64,000 nt of DNA from Paulownia fortunei (GCA_019321725.1 CM033124.1:3968001-4032000), one strand, 5' to 3'; numbered from the stretch's first letter, positions 12,968-26,650 are shown. Notes: a model not told the origin generated them from the letters alone. Program-made: numbers and translations.

Positions 12968-15120
12968 TTATAGTGTTTACCTTTATTTATACAGAAAAAC
13001 TTTTACTATCATTTCTTTGATAGTAAAATTCATTCACAGCTTCTTGAAATCATATTCTGTTTGTTCAGAATTGAATGTTTTTATATTTTAATTTAGTATA
13101 AACCTTTATAGAACAGTAGAATTTGAGATTTTAACACGTCTTTACAAGTTTTAGTGAAAGAAATAATTGTTAAAACAATATTATTAATTAAAACATGTAC
13201 TGTAGAAAAATCCACCATTTTAGAGCATATATATTATTTATAGGCATAAAAAAGAACATTTAAATGTGAATATAAAAAAGTTAATTTTTTTTATTATAAT
13301 TACTAATATCCTATGCCAACAAAGAACAACCGAATTATTATGCTTCGACATGCTACATGTAAAATTTCACTGTAGAACCTTTTACTTTGTTTCAAACTTA
13401 TTTCAGCAAATCTAGAATTTGTCTTAATTACCAGCATAAGAATGCAATAATAATAAACTTTTAATTTAAAAAAGGTTTTCAAAATTTAATTTCGAGCTAA
13501 AATACAATAAGGATTATTTCAAAAACATAGATTTCAAAGTTAAAAATACCTTAGAAATGTTTTCTTATAAGATCCATGTTTCTTAATAAATAAATAAAAA
13601 AAAAAGGAAAACTTGTCTTGGATACTCTTTTTTTTTAATTTCTTATTTTGAGAGAAAAGATATCATAAAATTTAATAAATACAATCAATGGCTCCAAGTC
13701 AAATCTAAATCAAAGTATACATTTAAAGAGAAAAAAATACTATTAAAATAGATGAATGTCATAAGTAAGACTCAAAATCAAATCTTTTAATTGTACAATT
13801 TTAAGGTCTCAATCTGGCGAAACTTATTGTTTTATATTAGTCTTTTCTATGGATAAATATTTACTTGATATTAGTCTAGCTTTAAAATGGGAATTGATTT
13901 CGTGAAAAGGCTGGTTCAATCAAAGATAAAAAAACAATCCTTGGTTGCTTTGATTGTGGTGTCTTATAAAATAATAATCTACTGTCTTATTGAATACTAA
14001 ATTTATCACCAAACCCTAGTTAACTTATTCGTAGAGTGGGTGAGGGAAGGTAGTATGCGCAGTCAACAATTTTTTTTGTGTTTTTATGATGGGAATGCGC
14101 ACTAATTAAATTATCGGATTGATACAATAACCTGTAAATCACACCAATTAGGTAAATAGTATTGGATAAAGTCAGTGCGACAGGTTCGATTAATAAAGTA
14201 TTGAGAGAAAATTTAAATTTGGAACATAATACCTCGTGCAACCCTCGACCATTCTTTATGATTATGGGGTTACCGTCAATAATTTTTAGTTAGTGCATCT
14301 AAAAGGTCTTTCCTTAAAAATTAATTTTGATGTAATACATGATAATTTCTCAATGATCAAAATAAAATATATAAATTGATTTCAGAAATTTTCAAATTGG
14401 ACCAAAGTGTGAAAATATAGCAAATTGAGCTCTATTACGTGATCCAAGGAGTGCAACCTTGATATTTACGTTGGTTGGAGTGTCCTTATTCATCAAAATA
14501 TGTCTTGTATTTTTACAGTAAATTATTAAAAAAAAAACTCATTAATTTTTGAAAATTTACTATAATATGAATCAACATCTAATTTGTTAGTGCTTCACAA
14601 ATATTGTGAAAAGTTTTCGTTTTGTAAGCTATTGAAGAAATTTGTCAGGCTCGTAAATATATTTGTTATGCAAAAGCGACGTTTTATGTTTCAAAAATTT
14701 GAGTTTTATACAAGAACAAAAAAAAAAAAAAAGAAATAAATCTAGATGTGTGCACTTCTATGGTTTCTCTATAGTGCACTGTCATTGGATGATATGAAGA
14801 TTGTTGGTTTTCAATATGTAATTAAAGAAACATAAGTGAATTTCAGATACTTTATCAGTCCTAAAATAAATTGCTTCATTTGTTAGCATATAAAGTCGGT
14901 CTTTTTTAATTTTGTTTTACTATCATATTGATTATTAGATGATTTTGATATTATTAAATTTTCAATATTATATATTATTGCAGTGAGGAACATGATTGAA
15001 TTAACTAAAGAATCGAAGCTGGAACTTCTTATTATTACTATTTATTATTTCTTGGGGGAGGGAATAGAAAGCTGTCACAGTCAGATCTATCAGCCACTTC
15101 CTAATACTACCTAAGTACTA
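12968..15120. other. AT-rich intergenic DNA
   Basis: No gene recognised. It leads into the upstream region of the hydrolase gene. Homopolymer A tracts occur near 13600 and 14720. Confidence 0.4.
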
Positions 15121-15244
15121 ACAATGGCAGGTAATATTAGCTAGATATTGTCAAGAACCCACTTCTCTACACTCAACTACCACTTTTGAAAACCCTCAAA
15201 CTATATTTCTCAATCATCTAAACTTGTGCAAAATTTCTCTAAAT

Positions 15245-15344
15245 ACACACACACACACACTCACACACACACACACACATTTTTTCTACACATAGTACCT
15301 GCAGTTTGATAGCTTATCCATTTTCGCATTCTCACTTTTTCAGG

Positions 15345-15432
<88 letters not shown>

Positions 15433-15455
15433 GAGAGTGTGTGTGTGTGTGTGTT
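15245..15455. repeat. CA, CT and GT microsatellites upstream of the hydrolase gene
   Basis: A (CA)n run (about 15245-15279, one interruption), a long (TC)n run (about 15348-15430, one interruption) and a (GT)n run (about 15437-15454) lie 1.2-1.4 kb before the hydrolase start codon. CT tracts are common in plant 5' leaders. The acceptor just before the start codon shows the leader has an intron, so the CT run may lie in a transcribed leader exon or the core promoter. The first leader exon was not delimited. Confidence 0.8.
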
Positions 15456-16639
15456 ATGTTTATATTACTATATTGGCTTTCTAAAAAACTTCATGTTTAT
15501 CTTCCTGGTTTTCTTGTTTTTGTGTCCCCTGTTTCTTGAAATTCTACTAGAGGTCTGATATTAGTTTATAGAGCAAGAATTCTGAGTTTCAGAATTATGT
15601 TAATTATGGGTTTATTTGCTTGGAATTGAGTCCTCAGAATTATGCAGTTTGCAAGAATCCAACTCAAAAATGGATTGAAGCATTCTAGTTGGTGAATAGC
15701 TGAAAACTGTTTATTTTTACTACCACTTTCATCTTCTTAATGTTTAGTTCAATTGCAATATAGTTCTGCAGAAGCAGTCGACTTATAGTCCTCAGCCATT
15801 GGATCCATTGATTGCAAGACCAGAGTGACTGCTGATACCATATATGAATTGATAAACTGATGTGTTTATCATTTGCATTCAAAGTTATATTTGGACAAGT
15901 AGGCGTATGAGAGATAATGATCTCCTAAACTAATTACAACATGCGCTAATGATCTCCTTACTAACTACATAATAGCTAGTTTAAGTTTAGTCAACTTGTC
16001 CTAAGCTAAACAAATCTCTTACAGCAACTTCTATCCGAGATAGTGGTAAATGATATTGTGTCCGTCAACATATTCCTTCACCTAGTAGACCAACAATTTG
16101 ACGCCAGCCGATTTCGGTCAACTTTTATTTCAGTTATTAGCTTCGAATTTAGCATGCTCCAACTAGTAGAAGTTGACATTAGACAGAGTGATCCTGCCAA
16201 ATGGTGTAATATAATGTCATAATGTGTGTGGAATAGTCATTATTGACTTCTTCTAATCAGCTGTCTCTAACTTTCCTTGAATGAATTTATGTGTTGTGTG
16301 TTAATCCTTCAGGTTGCCTTAACCTGATTCTCTGTTTTTGTGGTGATAAATGCAGTATATGATCTGTTTGTCAGCGTGCGAGTTGTGTGAAATTTTATTA
16401 ATGTAAGTATCCTTGATGTTTATAATTGTATATGAGAAGCTATCTCCTCTGGGTGTAACTGAATCAAAACTAAAAGGACATTTCTTGTCTTGAGTTTCAA
16501 TCAAAGGGTTTGTGATGGATTCACGTAATAGCATATCGGTTGTTCATATATTCAAGAACATGAACAATAAGAAACTGTAAAGGAACCAATATGTCATTCT
16601 TATAAGAAGATTTATGTATTGTCTTTTGTATTTTCAGCT

Positions 16640-18971
16640 ATGTCTCAGCAAATTATGGTAGTGTTGTTGATTGGGTTCATAGCATTGGAATACCAGTCCT
16701 TCTGGCCTCCGGCTCCACGCATCTGTGGTTCCCCAGGTGGTCCGGCTATCGAAGCGCCAAGAATCAGGCTTCGAGATGGAAGACACTTGGCCTACATGGA
16801 GCATGGAGTCTCGAAAGAGACAGCTACATACAAGATCATCTTGGTTCATGGCTTTGGTTCAAGTAGACACGAGGCTCCTCTTGCTACTTCGGTATTATCA
16901 TAACTGGTTGTGGAATTTTAAAAATTTCTTTGTGCACTGACCACACTTCTACATTATTTTTACCAAAGAATGTTGCAAACCTTTTTCCATGTTGTTTACG
17001 TCTTCAGGAGCTGGTCGAAAAACTTGGGATATACTTTGTGTCTTTTGATAGACCTGGTTACGGACAGAGTGATCCTGATCCAAAGAGAACCATGAAAAGC
17101 ACGGCTTTAGATATAGAAGAACTAGGCGACCAATTAGAACTTGGTTCCAAATTTTACATTGCAGGATTCTCCATGGGAGGACAGGTTGTGTGGGGCTGCC
17201 TCAAATACATCTCTCACAGGTAATCTTAGCTGCATCACTGGTTTTTATTGAGTTCATATGACATTTCTTTCTAAAAATAGTGTGGATCCTTGCTGCATGT
17301 AGGGCAAGGGTTAAGATTTTATCATTTGCGGCTTGGACTATCCAGGTACTATTTACAGATTATGGTGAAAGCTAACATTAGAACAAGTATTTTTTGAAAT
17401 ACCTAAGTCACCTTAACAGAACTTCATACGACTTCCTTTAAAAAAAAAAGTCCCAAAATAAGGCTCTATTTTCTAAATGAAATTTTTTTTGTTCCAAAAA
17501 TACTCTCACTTTAATTAACGATGTAACACCACTAAATCTTTCTACCCGATCATATTGTCATCTAAAACTCTGTTTTTAGTCAAAGTGGATATATAAATTT
17601 GGGATTTGAAATCGAATTGGGTTGAAATCTTTCTTATCGATGGAGGGAGTACATCTTAACAAGATATGTGACGACTTAATTAGAGGGTTGTATCATCTCC
17701 AATAAATAACTCCTATCCCCATTCATGGTCAGAGAAACAAAAATATATGAGAAAAAGAAATCTAAGGCCAAATAATCGAAAATGGGAGAGCAAATTATAG
17801 TTATCTATAGCTTTACAAAAACAAAAAGAATTATGTACCAGAGAAAAAAAGCATACACCTGAAAATGTACTGCATGTTGTATTGCCATGCTGGAAACTGA
17901 ATCACACAATAATCTGAGTATGCTAAGCTAGATGCCTAGGTTCATCGAAGCACTTTTAGGGCAATATCTTGTTAGATATTTGAACTCATGAAAACAGAAA
18001 CTTTACTGCTTGACCGCTGCCCTTTGCTGTTTTTCTAGTGTTTTCTTACATTTTTTTTTACTTACCGAATGATGACAGGCTAGAAGGAGCCGCTTTGATT
18101 GCTCCGGTTGTCAACTACTGGTGGTCTAGTTTTCCTCTAAATTTGTCTACAGAAGCATATAATCAGCAATTTTGTCAGGACCAATGGGCATTACGAGTGG
18201 CACACCATGCTCCATGGCTCGTTTATTGGTGGAACACTCAGAAATGGTTTCCTTCCTCTAGTGTTACTGCAGGGACAGCTAATTTTACTGCCCCAGATCT
18301 CAAAATTCTTTCAAATTTTGGTACAGCACTGGCTGGCAGGGTAGGTGTGATTCTTTTATATCTTCTACCGTTGTGATACCAATAGATACATGCTTGAAAT
18401 TAGATGCCTGTCTTTATTAACAAGGAGTCAAGTCTGTCGCATAAAGTTTTGAAAAGAAATATTCGGAAAATGAGTTGTTTTAATTTCCATTGTTAGACAA
18501 ATGTCTCTGGAAACTCATTTGGTTTTCCTTCCCTTGGAATTTTGAGGAGATCATACTTATTTTTTGCAATTTAATCTTACTATAGCTGTTGCACTTTACT
18601 GTATGTTCAAAGTATCTTGTTTTAATTGAATGTTATTTCTTGCTTCTCGACAGAAATATGCAACACAACAGGGGGCATACGAGTCCCTTCACCGTGACAT
18701 GATGGTTGGATTCGGCCATTGGGAGTTTGATCCTATGAATCTTGGTGATCCTTTTCTTGACAGGGAAGGTTCTGTTCATTTGTGGCATGGTACTGAAGAC
18801 GGCATTGTGCCTGTTACACTACAGCGTTACATTGCTAAGAAGCTTCCATGGATACAATACCATGAATTGCCAAATGCTGGACATCTGTTTGCATATGCTG
18901 ATAGCACTGCCAAAGACGATATCTTGAAGACACTTCTGACAGGGGATAAGTTGCTGTATGAGATGCTTTGA
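16640..18971 (+). CDS. Alpha/beta-hydrolase superfamily protein, five coding exons
   Basis: Coding exons are 16640-16891, 17008-17219, 18079-18340 and 18654-18971; all introns are GT-AG and phases match, giving 347 residues. (A leader intron ends at 16637, two bases before the ATG, so the gene has at least five exons, four of them coding.) Residues about 5-18 form a hydrophobic N-terminal signal anchor, followed by a Pro/Gly-rich linker. The hydrolase fold shows the oxyanion motif HGFGSS (70-75), FDRPGYGQSDP, the nucleophile elbow GFSMGG (Ser139), an acid at GTEDGIVP (Asp291) and the histidine in NAGHLF (His319), so the triad is complete. It resembles the plant family of membrane-anchored hydrolases annotated only as alpha/beta-hydrolase; the substrate is unknown, with an esterase or lipase role possible. 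It is convergent with the decarboxylase gene. The start was chosen because it directly follows a strong acceptor and opens the anchor. Confidence 0.9.
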
Positions 18972-19544
18972 TGTATTTTGTAACCTATTCTTGTCATATA
19001 TTGGGGTGTATAATTTCTCTAGATTTCATTTCATGTAAGGAAGTTCAAGCATGATATTTTGAAGAACTTTCTTGGCATCAAGGTGCATTAAATTTTGTTC
19101 ATGGCAAAATAAGGGAGTATTAAGACTATCACTTTACTAGTTTTTGAAAAAATATATATATTTTAAGAATTGAAGTTTTATTTTAAACAACCCAAAAAAG
19201 AAACGATTCAAAAATTTGACACAAGAAAAGTATTACAAGTATACTAATGCTAGCATTCATACAAGTTCCTGGAGGAAAAGAGAATTTTCCAATGAAAGCT
19301 ATGGTCAATAAGCCCAATAACGCTCTATTGCTAGAATTTATTTGTTGTCGGTGTGGACAAGTAGTTTACACAAATTTGTCCTGACAGTTTGGTAAAAAAA
19401 AAAGGTGTTATTAAAAATACAAATTGTCAAAGGAACTGAACCATGTCAAAGCAGTACACTCGTAAAATAATACAATGAAAAGGCAACTAACTTGAGTTGG
19501 CCTGGGTAACAACACATTCAAAACCTCAAAAAACTTACCCCTCT
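18972..19544. other. Intergenic 3' flanks between convergent genes
   Basis: Holds the 3' untranslated regions of the hydrolase (+) and decarboxylase (-) genes. No separate feature was recognised; the closeness of the two stops (573 bases) suggests the 3' ends could lie near each other. Confidence 0.5.
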
Positions 19545-22500
19545 TCACTTGGGCAGCCCGGTTTCAGGATTAATAAGAGATCGACTTTCATCTGTTAGTA
19601 CTACTGGACCTCTCCCAGGTCTTGTGCATATAAAATAACTGACATCTCCCCTGTATTTCTGGGTTGGAGTATTATCCTTAATTTCTGGAGGTGGAGTCAA
19701 AGCTTCCACATCGTTCATGTTCTGAATGCCGGCATCTTGCAATATCGTCTTGTCACCAATAACATAACTGCAGAACAGGGAAGCATATAGCAGAGAGCAT
19801 ATAAATAATACTAGGAAAGAGCACGTAAGTACTGATGTCAAGAGTAAATAAAAGAAGGGCTCCACTATAGTTGGAGAAATTTTGTTAGACAAAAAAGCAC
19901 CTGTTCAAATCAGCATCTGACTTGGGAGGGAAGTAAAACAGCAGCCTCTGAAGAAGAAGTGCAGCAGCCTTTCTGTTATGTGAAATTAGGACCGCATTTG
20001 GCCCAGCATCAAAGGTATAAGCCACCTGTGAACGTCTTCTTGTTAGATACCTTCTGCTTACAAAGCAATCAACAGGTAACTGCTAGTGCATTTGTTGACA
20101 GGTACACCAGACATTAAGACAAAAATGGCACTCAAACAATCCAGTCAGGCACTAATAGGAGGACATTTTAAATTTCTGTTTCTTAAAAGCATGAGAAAAG
20201 AAAGTATAAAGCCACATTGAAATTGAAATTGACATAGCATAAAAGATGTTCATGGGGAAAAGGGCTAAAAGAAAGAAGAATAACACTATTTATAGAATTT
20301 GTTCAAAAGTTACCATGTAATTAAAACTTTATACTTCTTCCCATTTATCTAGATTCTTCTTTCATGATACATAATAAAGAATTTTGGAAGCACGTGATAA
20401 ATTTTAACAAGAAGTGGCAAAAAGAAAGAGAAATGAACCTGAGGTGTTCCTTCAAAACGATTCCATTTCTCAACACAGCTGATTATCCTGAGAAGTAAAT
20501 GCCTTGATGAGATTACATTAACAATATACAAACTGCTGCTTGAAAAGAAAAAAAGAGCTTGCCTATGGGATGTGTCATTCATGTAGAATATAGGGGGTAA
20601 GGTATCCAGGCAGACTGCATGAAACTGATTACTGTCCGCACATGTAAGACGAGCAAAAGCTGGAAAATCACGCTTTTTTATTGCTTCCTCCATTTGTATT
20701 ATACGTTTGGGTACTACTTCCTGTAAAATTTTGACACATACATAAGGCGAGGAATTCCAGGTCTCATTGAAAAGAGATCTGACCATCAGAAGTAAATAGT
20801 GGACAGAGTTGAGGTCCTCAGAGTGACTGAGGAAAAATATCCATTTCTAACATTTACATGTGATATCAAGACAGTTCATAAGAGTACCAGGGAGGACACT
20901 AATATACCTTTGCTCTATGTTCTATAAGCATACTGGTTTCAACAGTCTCACGCATCCCTGAGGTACTACTTGTTTCCTTCTGTCTTGAACTTACCTGAAA
21001 TCACCGGAAGCACCACTTTAACCAAAAAAAAAATGGAAGGGCTAGCAGAATAATCACTACAGACATCCAAAAAATTTAAAGGGAAAGAGGCCTGATGGGC
21101 TTATAAATGTGTCATGGGCTGGCAGGTAGCAAGAAATTCTTCAGCTTAAAAGCCAAAGAACTTGATAATATAAAAATGATGTATTATCAAAATAGTTTCA
21201 ATTTATATATCAAATGCACCTAGTATGAAAATGAAAACAGTCATCACTACATCCTAGTGGAAAAAAATTAAAACAATCAATGCATGTTGTGAAAAATGGA
21301 GACAGCTATTTCTGTTCTGCATCCTCGATAACTGTCATATTGAACAAACAAAAGAGCAAGTGAAATTGCTCATTTTTCTCACTTCCACCCTTCTTAGTGG
21401 AAACAAACTATTTTAACCAGAGCTCCGCAAAAAAAAGACGACAAATATGTTGAACAAATATGTAATCGAACACAGTCAAGAGAAATTTACTATCAAAAAA
21501 ATAATGGAAATTAGTTTTAATTTCATTCTGGTGAAAATAAAGATAAGTTTCTCGTTGAGGGAAGGTTTGCCAGAAGTAGGGTTTAGAGAAGAAAAGAAAA
21601 TAAAGTACTCGCTCCGTCTCACTATTATGTATCTTTCGATTGGACATGAAGTTCACATGAAAGTTGAAAGTGAGAGTTTTTAGTATATTTACAAAATTGC
21701 CAGCAAAAGTAGTTGTTGAAAATGGTGTACCATCACTACTTTAAGTGAGAGGTATTTATAGGAAAAGAATTACCATTTTAGGAAACGAAGCCTTATTTTG
21801 GGATAGAGGAGTAGTATACAATGGAATCATTGCAATTTTAAAGAGAAAATGTACATGTAAAATGGTACTTGTAAACCGAGTGACTAAGGTGCGTTATATT
21901 ATTGCATAAAAAAGAGTAGGTACCCACCACTGCAATGATAATAACAAGGTCATCCCAGTGCTTCTCGTCTGCTAGTTGAACAGCAATGCTGTCGCTTCCA
22001 TTTTCCTCCTTTAACCATCCAGGAAAATGAATTAGAAAAGTAATAAAGACCGTTAACATGCTTCTCCAAAATATCCATGACAATGAAACAAACATTAAAC
22101 GTACTTTTCCCATGATCCACTTGACAAATCCACCATACAGACTGCGACAAGCACTTCCCGAACCTTGCCTGGATATGAATAAACAAAATTAAGATTTTAC
22201 TGTTCGCTAAACTCTCTTGAACTCTATAGAACAACGATTATCTCAAGAGAGAACATATATACTATACACAACATAGACAGACAGGGTGTGGCGTGTTCTT
22301 GGTATGTATGTGTTTCTTTGCAAGTGCCGAAGATATTAAATAAAGATCATGCTTGTCAATGTCCCGTGAAAGTAAAAATGCAAGCTTACAAATGATTGGC
22401 GAATGCATAGAATGGCTCAGTGTAATTCTCAGAAAAAGTATAGGACAGATATCACAGACCAATGAACTTGAAATAATGTAAATCAAGAGATATGCTTACC

Positions 22501-25489
22501 TTGCGATGGCAGATAACCTACTATGATCGTCTTTTACATTCATTAGCTTAGCAAGGGAAAAAACTGTAAGAACAAAACATAAAAATGTCAGTTTTGTCTT
22601 TAAACCTAGTTATAAAGGAACCTCTACTAAAACAGGTACATACAATTGTTTGAGTTCGAAAAAGGGCATTCATATTTTGACTTAAACATATTAGACTCTT
22701 GATGGCTCTTAAGAAATTTGTCTATAGATTACCACTTAGTCATTTCACCAATAAACCTCACAGGTAGAAAAAAAATCCAAATCCAATTTTAGAGTTAATG
22801 ATAGATTATACCAAGATCATGGTTGTCCATTTCTTGAAGAATATAATAGATCAGAAACTTTTCAGCACAACAAATTGTTGTATCCCAACCGATAGCATAT
22901 CAAGGAAAGCCTAATGACTGAAGCATTCATTCAAAAAGTGGACTGTCGAAATGAAATGGGAAGCAAATACTGTCATTGTTAAGGGGAGGCATTTAGCTTG
23001 ATTTTGACACCATATCATGATTCAGATTCTGTACCCAGTGTAAATGATGTCAGCTTAATCTTTGCTTCTGGGGAATGGAGAGGAAAATGAACTAACCATG
23101 GCTGAAGTTCCATACATTAATTTAATCACACCCCAATCAATATTTTCTAAAGAAGGTTGTGCAAGTACTTTTCTCCTATTCTCATTGTTTCTCTTTCTGT
23201 TTTTGTTTGAGATTCGAAACAAATAATTTCACAAAATTTAGTTCTGCGCCACATGTACTTGGATTTCTGTCCATAGCTTTTAATGGGCAGGCCAATCCAT
23301 CAACATGAAAATGACAAATTTGCTTGTTTGTTCTGACCAAGATGGTGCCTGACAAAGCTAGGAATATATTCTTATGTCCACATGAAAGCAAAGAAATTAT
23401 GTTCAACCCAGATAAATAAATTGGTGGTTTGGTCATTCTTCAATTTCAATCACAGCTCAATGTTTCTTTTTTTTTTTGGGGGGGGGAGGGGAGGTCAACT
23501 CACAGGTCAATGGTTTGTACCTGTTGTGCATATTTCAGTCGAGGAAAATATGAGAAAATTTGACTTTATTTCTTTTTGGTTTTCATAGCCTTTCATCAGT
23601 AAAACCCTAGATCAAAATGGGACATTAAAGTTACTAAATATGCACACTAATAGTTCAAAAGGCCATATCAATTTTCACTTAAATCACACACTAACAAGAT
23701 TGTTGGCGTTAGATTTAAATAACTAATGAATTAGATATAAACTAGTTAAAATTTACAATTTTGACCCACACTTATTGCAACCAATTCAGTTAGTTCATCC
23801 AGAAACACTAACATAATATTGAAGGCATATTTGAAAAGAGATCCAAATAGGACTAGTAGACTACCAGCATAAAAGTACAACGTAATGACATTAACTCTGA
23901 TTAGCCAGTGTCATATGAATAGGGCCAGTACACTACTAGCATAGAAATAAAAAGGAAGGACATCTATTAAGATTAACAAGTGTTATGTGAGATACAAACC
24001 AACCATATGGCGTAACAATGGAATTGAAGTCTATGAAAGTTTACAGGGTCATCAATTAAATAAGGTAAAGATACAAACAAAGATCAAAGAAATCAAGAAT
24101 AAGGAACTGTACACAAAATAGTACAACCACATGGAGCACCTAAATCAACTCTCACTCTGATTGGCAATCAATCTAATTTTTTTTCGTCATTTTCAATGAG
24201 TGTATGCACAGACCATTCTTAATATATTAAATCATTTGTTTCTTTGTAGTTTCATAAATGTCCAGAAGAAGTAAAAGAACCATTTTAAGAAATTTCAGTT
24301 ATCAAAATGTTTGTTTACAGATTCGCAAGTCTCATAATGCTCCAGTCTTTAAATCCATTAGGGGACCAATTGTTCAATGTAAAAATAGAAAGCATTACAC
24401 TGTGATTTTCTTATGCAAGCGGAGAGAACTTATATTACCTAGGCACGCCAAACCAGCAGCTGATGAAGCCAAACCAGCGGCAGTAGGGAAATTGTTATAA
24501 GAAACAATGTGCACATGCAGCTTCTCCCAATCCTTTTTTGTGATCTTGATGCCCTTCTGCTCATCCTCAACATCACTAGCACGTGACCGAAGTTCCCTTA
24601 AACAATTCTGGAATCTGCCTCCAGAAAGAGAAACCTCCTATACTAGCCAGAAAAATAGATACATCAAGAAATCCAAATTTTTATGCAGGAAAATTTAATT
24701 ATTGAGCACCATAAAAGAATTTAAAGAAAAAACAGATCATATCAGGAAACTTTAAGGAAACAGAACCAACTTCGCATGGCATAGCCAAGATACAACTATA
24801 AAAGAGTGCATAAACATTAAAATTCGCCTAATTTATAGGGACAAATTTTAACTTAAAATTAAATTTTTCCAGAAAAATAGTCAATCAATCGCACAGATTA
24901 AACAAACTAATTTGAATTTCAAAACATACAGACATTAATACCAGTAATCATTGGTCTTCTTAAAAAACAATGAATGAATTGGCATTCAAAGGTGGAAAAA
25001 AGTAACTCAAATGCTAAAAGAAGTCACCTGGTATATTAAAAACAATTGAAACGCGAAGAGCATCATTACCATGAACAAACACAGATACAAGAACTAATCC
25101 TCAGATCAAAACTCAAATGCAAAACAAACACAGAGACGTTGAAATTTAATTAAAATCCCCATAATCACCCAATAAAAACACTAACATCAACATCAACATC
25201 AACAAAACCAAAAAACAACTAATAGTAAAATCAACAACACCAAATCAACAACAAGAAGAACCAATAGTACCTTGCCGTTGAGCCACATGCGGTCGTGGGT
25301 AAAGGCAGGGCTGACGGCGACGGAGGTGGTGGTGCAAAGGTGATCGGGGTCCAGAGTAACGCTAATACTATCATTGATGGGAAGAATGAGGTTTTCATCT
25401 CTCTTTCCCCAGTACTTTATCACCGCTATGTTCGTCGGCGTCTGTGCCGTCACCGACAAAACCCAATTCTTCCCGCTCTCCACCGCCAT
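19545..25489 (-). CDS. MVD: Diphosphomevalonate decarboxylase, ten exons
   Basis: Converts mevalonate 5-diphosphate plus ATP to isopentenyl diphosphate, ADP, phosphate and CO2, the last step of the classical mevalonate pathway to sterols and sesquiterpenes. Exons (transcript order): 25271-25489, 24439-24637, 22500-22563, 22105-22168, 21928-22008, 20908-20994, 20563-20720, 20439-20487, 19901-20025, 19545-19767. They sum to 1269 nt, 422 residues, with every junction in phase, the usual plant length. GHMP-kinase-fold motifs: [10 protein letters not shown] (22-31), [12 protein letters not shown] (124-135, ATP loop), GSGSACRS with the conserved Arg169, and TFDAGPNA with catalytic Asp313. Residues 43-51, SVTLDPDHL, match a PTS2-like peptide proposed in plant MVD for peroxisomal location. 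All introns are GT-AG except the one after exon 7, which is GC-AG. It looks intact and functional. Confidence 0.96.
20488..20562 (-). other. Non-canonical GC-AG intron in the MVD gene
   Basis: Exon 7 ends inside the Arg codon of NDTSHR. The next intron bases are GCAAGC on the minus strand, giving AG|GCAAGC, and the intron ends TTCTCAG before GATAATC. No nearby GT donor keeps the frame and the conserved residues [13 protein letters not shown] donors form a small class of plant introns and normally need an otherwise strong match to U1, as here. At 75 bases the intron is near the minimum plant length. Confidence 0.85.
22564..24438 (-). other. Large intron 2 of MVD
   Basis: An AT-rich intron of about 1.9 kb between the ATP-loop exon and the [10 protein letters not shown] exon. 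It includes a T-run joined to a G-run (about 23467-23490). No embedded gene or transposon boundary was recognised; open frames in it are incidental. Confidence 0.7.
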
Positions 25490-25929
25490 TCCTCCGCCCA
25501 GTCGTCGATTTCTATGCCGCGAGCGAATGAAAGAATGGTTTTTCTACTGTGCGCCTCTGTGTGTGTGCTGGATGGGATCTGACAAATGGGGGTGAAATGT
25601 GAGGTATTATATAAACGTGAATTGCTTAGTGGGAATGTACGTATAATTGGTTGTACGCATATGCGTATGTGTGCGGGGTGGGTGGGGAAGGGGGAGTGGG
25701 TGTTCATAGAAGAGAAACCACCATTGTTGAATGGAAGTGAATTGTTGAAAAATTAGGGGGGGTGTGGGCCCACTATAGCGCATTAATTTATTTATTATGT
25801 GACTCAAAACAAAAATGGGAATAAATGTTCCCATTGTTTCTATCTCTATTTTTCTTTTCTTAATTTTATTACTTGAGTGGGTCCCATTATGGTGTGAAAA
25901 CAAAATGATATTGATAATCCTTTACATAT
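25490..25929 (-). promoter_or_regulatory. Upstream region of MVD
   Basis: The 5' leader and promoter of MVD must lie here because the start codon is at 25489 on the minus strand. A C-rich stretch (minus strand, about 25660-25710) and CT-rich sequence near the start are compatible with a plant leader. No TATA box could be chosen with confidence. Confidence 0.4.
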
Positions 25930-26650
25930 TTAAATTGAAAGAAAAATTACATACACATGAAAATAGGCGACCGTTCTCTAGCATCGGCGGTTCTAATTTA
26001 AAACTATCGATTTTAAAAGTTCGAATTTACCCTTAATCGTAATCTCGCTTCTAATTTTCGGATTATTTTTTTAAATTGATTTATATTTTAAAATTTTATT
26101 ATTTCTTAACTAATTATTAATTTTATAAAATTATAATTTTTTAAAAATTAAAAAAAGGGATTGAAGTTTTAAACTTAAATTTGAATGAAAATTTTTGAAA
26201 TTAAATTTAAAAAATATTATTAATTTTTAAATTTCATAAAAAAATTAACTTAAATTTGAATAAAATATTATTATCTAAAATTTAATTTATCAAATATTCT
26301 AATTATAATAAATTTTTAAAAAATATAGAATAAATAATGAATAATTGAAGATGAAACAAATAAAATATGAAAAATAATTAAAATAATATAAAATATATAA
26401 TTAAAAAATGAATAATTGAGAGTAAACAATTAAAAAATTAATACTTGAAAATTAAAAATTAAAAATTAAAAAATTGAGAGTTGAAAATATAAAAGTGCAA
26501 AAAAAATAAAAAAAGATGAGCAGTTTTATATAGAAAAAATGCAAAAAGAAAAAATTGTCTGATTGGACTCTATAATTCAACAGGTGGAATTGCTAAATTC
26601 TATCCGACAGTTCGTCGATTTAAATTATCTCTAACTCATAATTAACCTGT
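25930..26650. mobile_element. Degenerate MITE-like element, family also at 54 and 61 kb
   Basis: The left part (25960-26050) reads 'actatcgattttaaaagt' then 'acccttaatcgtaatc', matching the inverted right end of the element at 60903-61684 ('ccgtcgattttatgggtc', 'acccttaatcgtaattgg'). The middle is extremely AT-rich. The other end (about 26560-26650) carries 'ccgacagttcgtcgattt', a plausible diverged inverted terminus. Boundaries are approximate. Confidence 0.35.

Noticed and set aside
22262..23588. Several open frames inside MVD intron 2 and the exon 3 flank
   Set aside because: No protein similarity and flanked by well-defined exons on the minus strand.
25295..25595. Plus-strand frames overlapping the start of MVD
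   Set aside because: Shadows of MVD exon 1, whose minus-strand protein is unambiguous.
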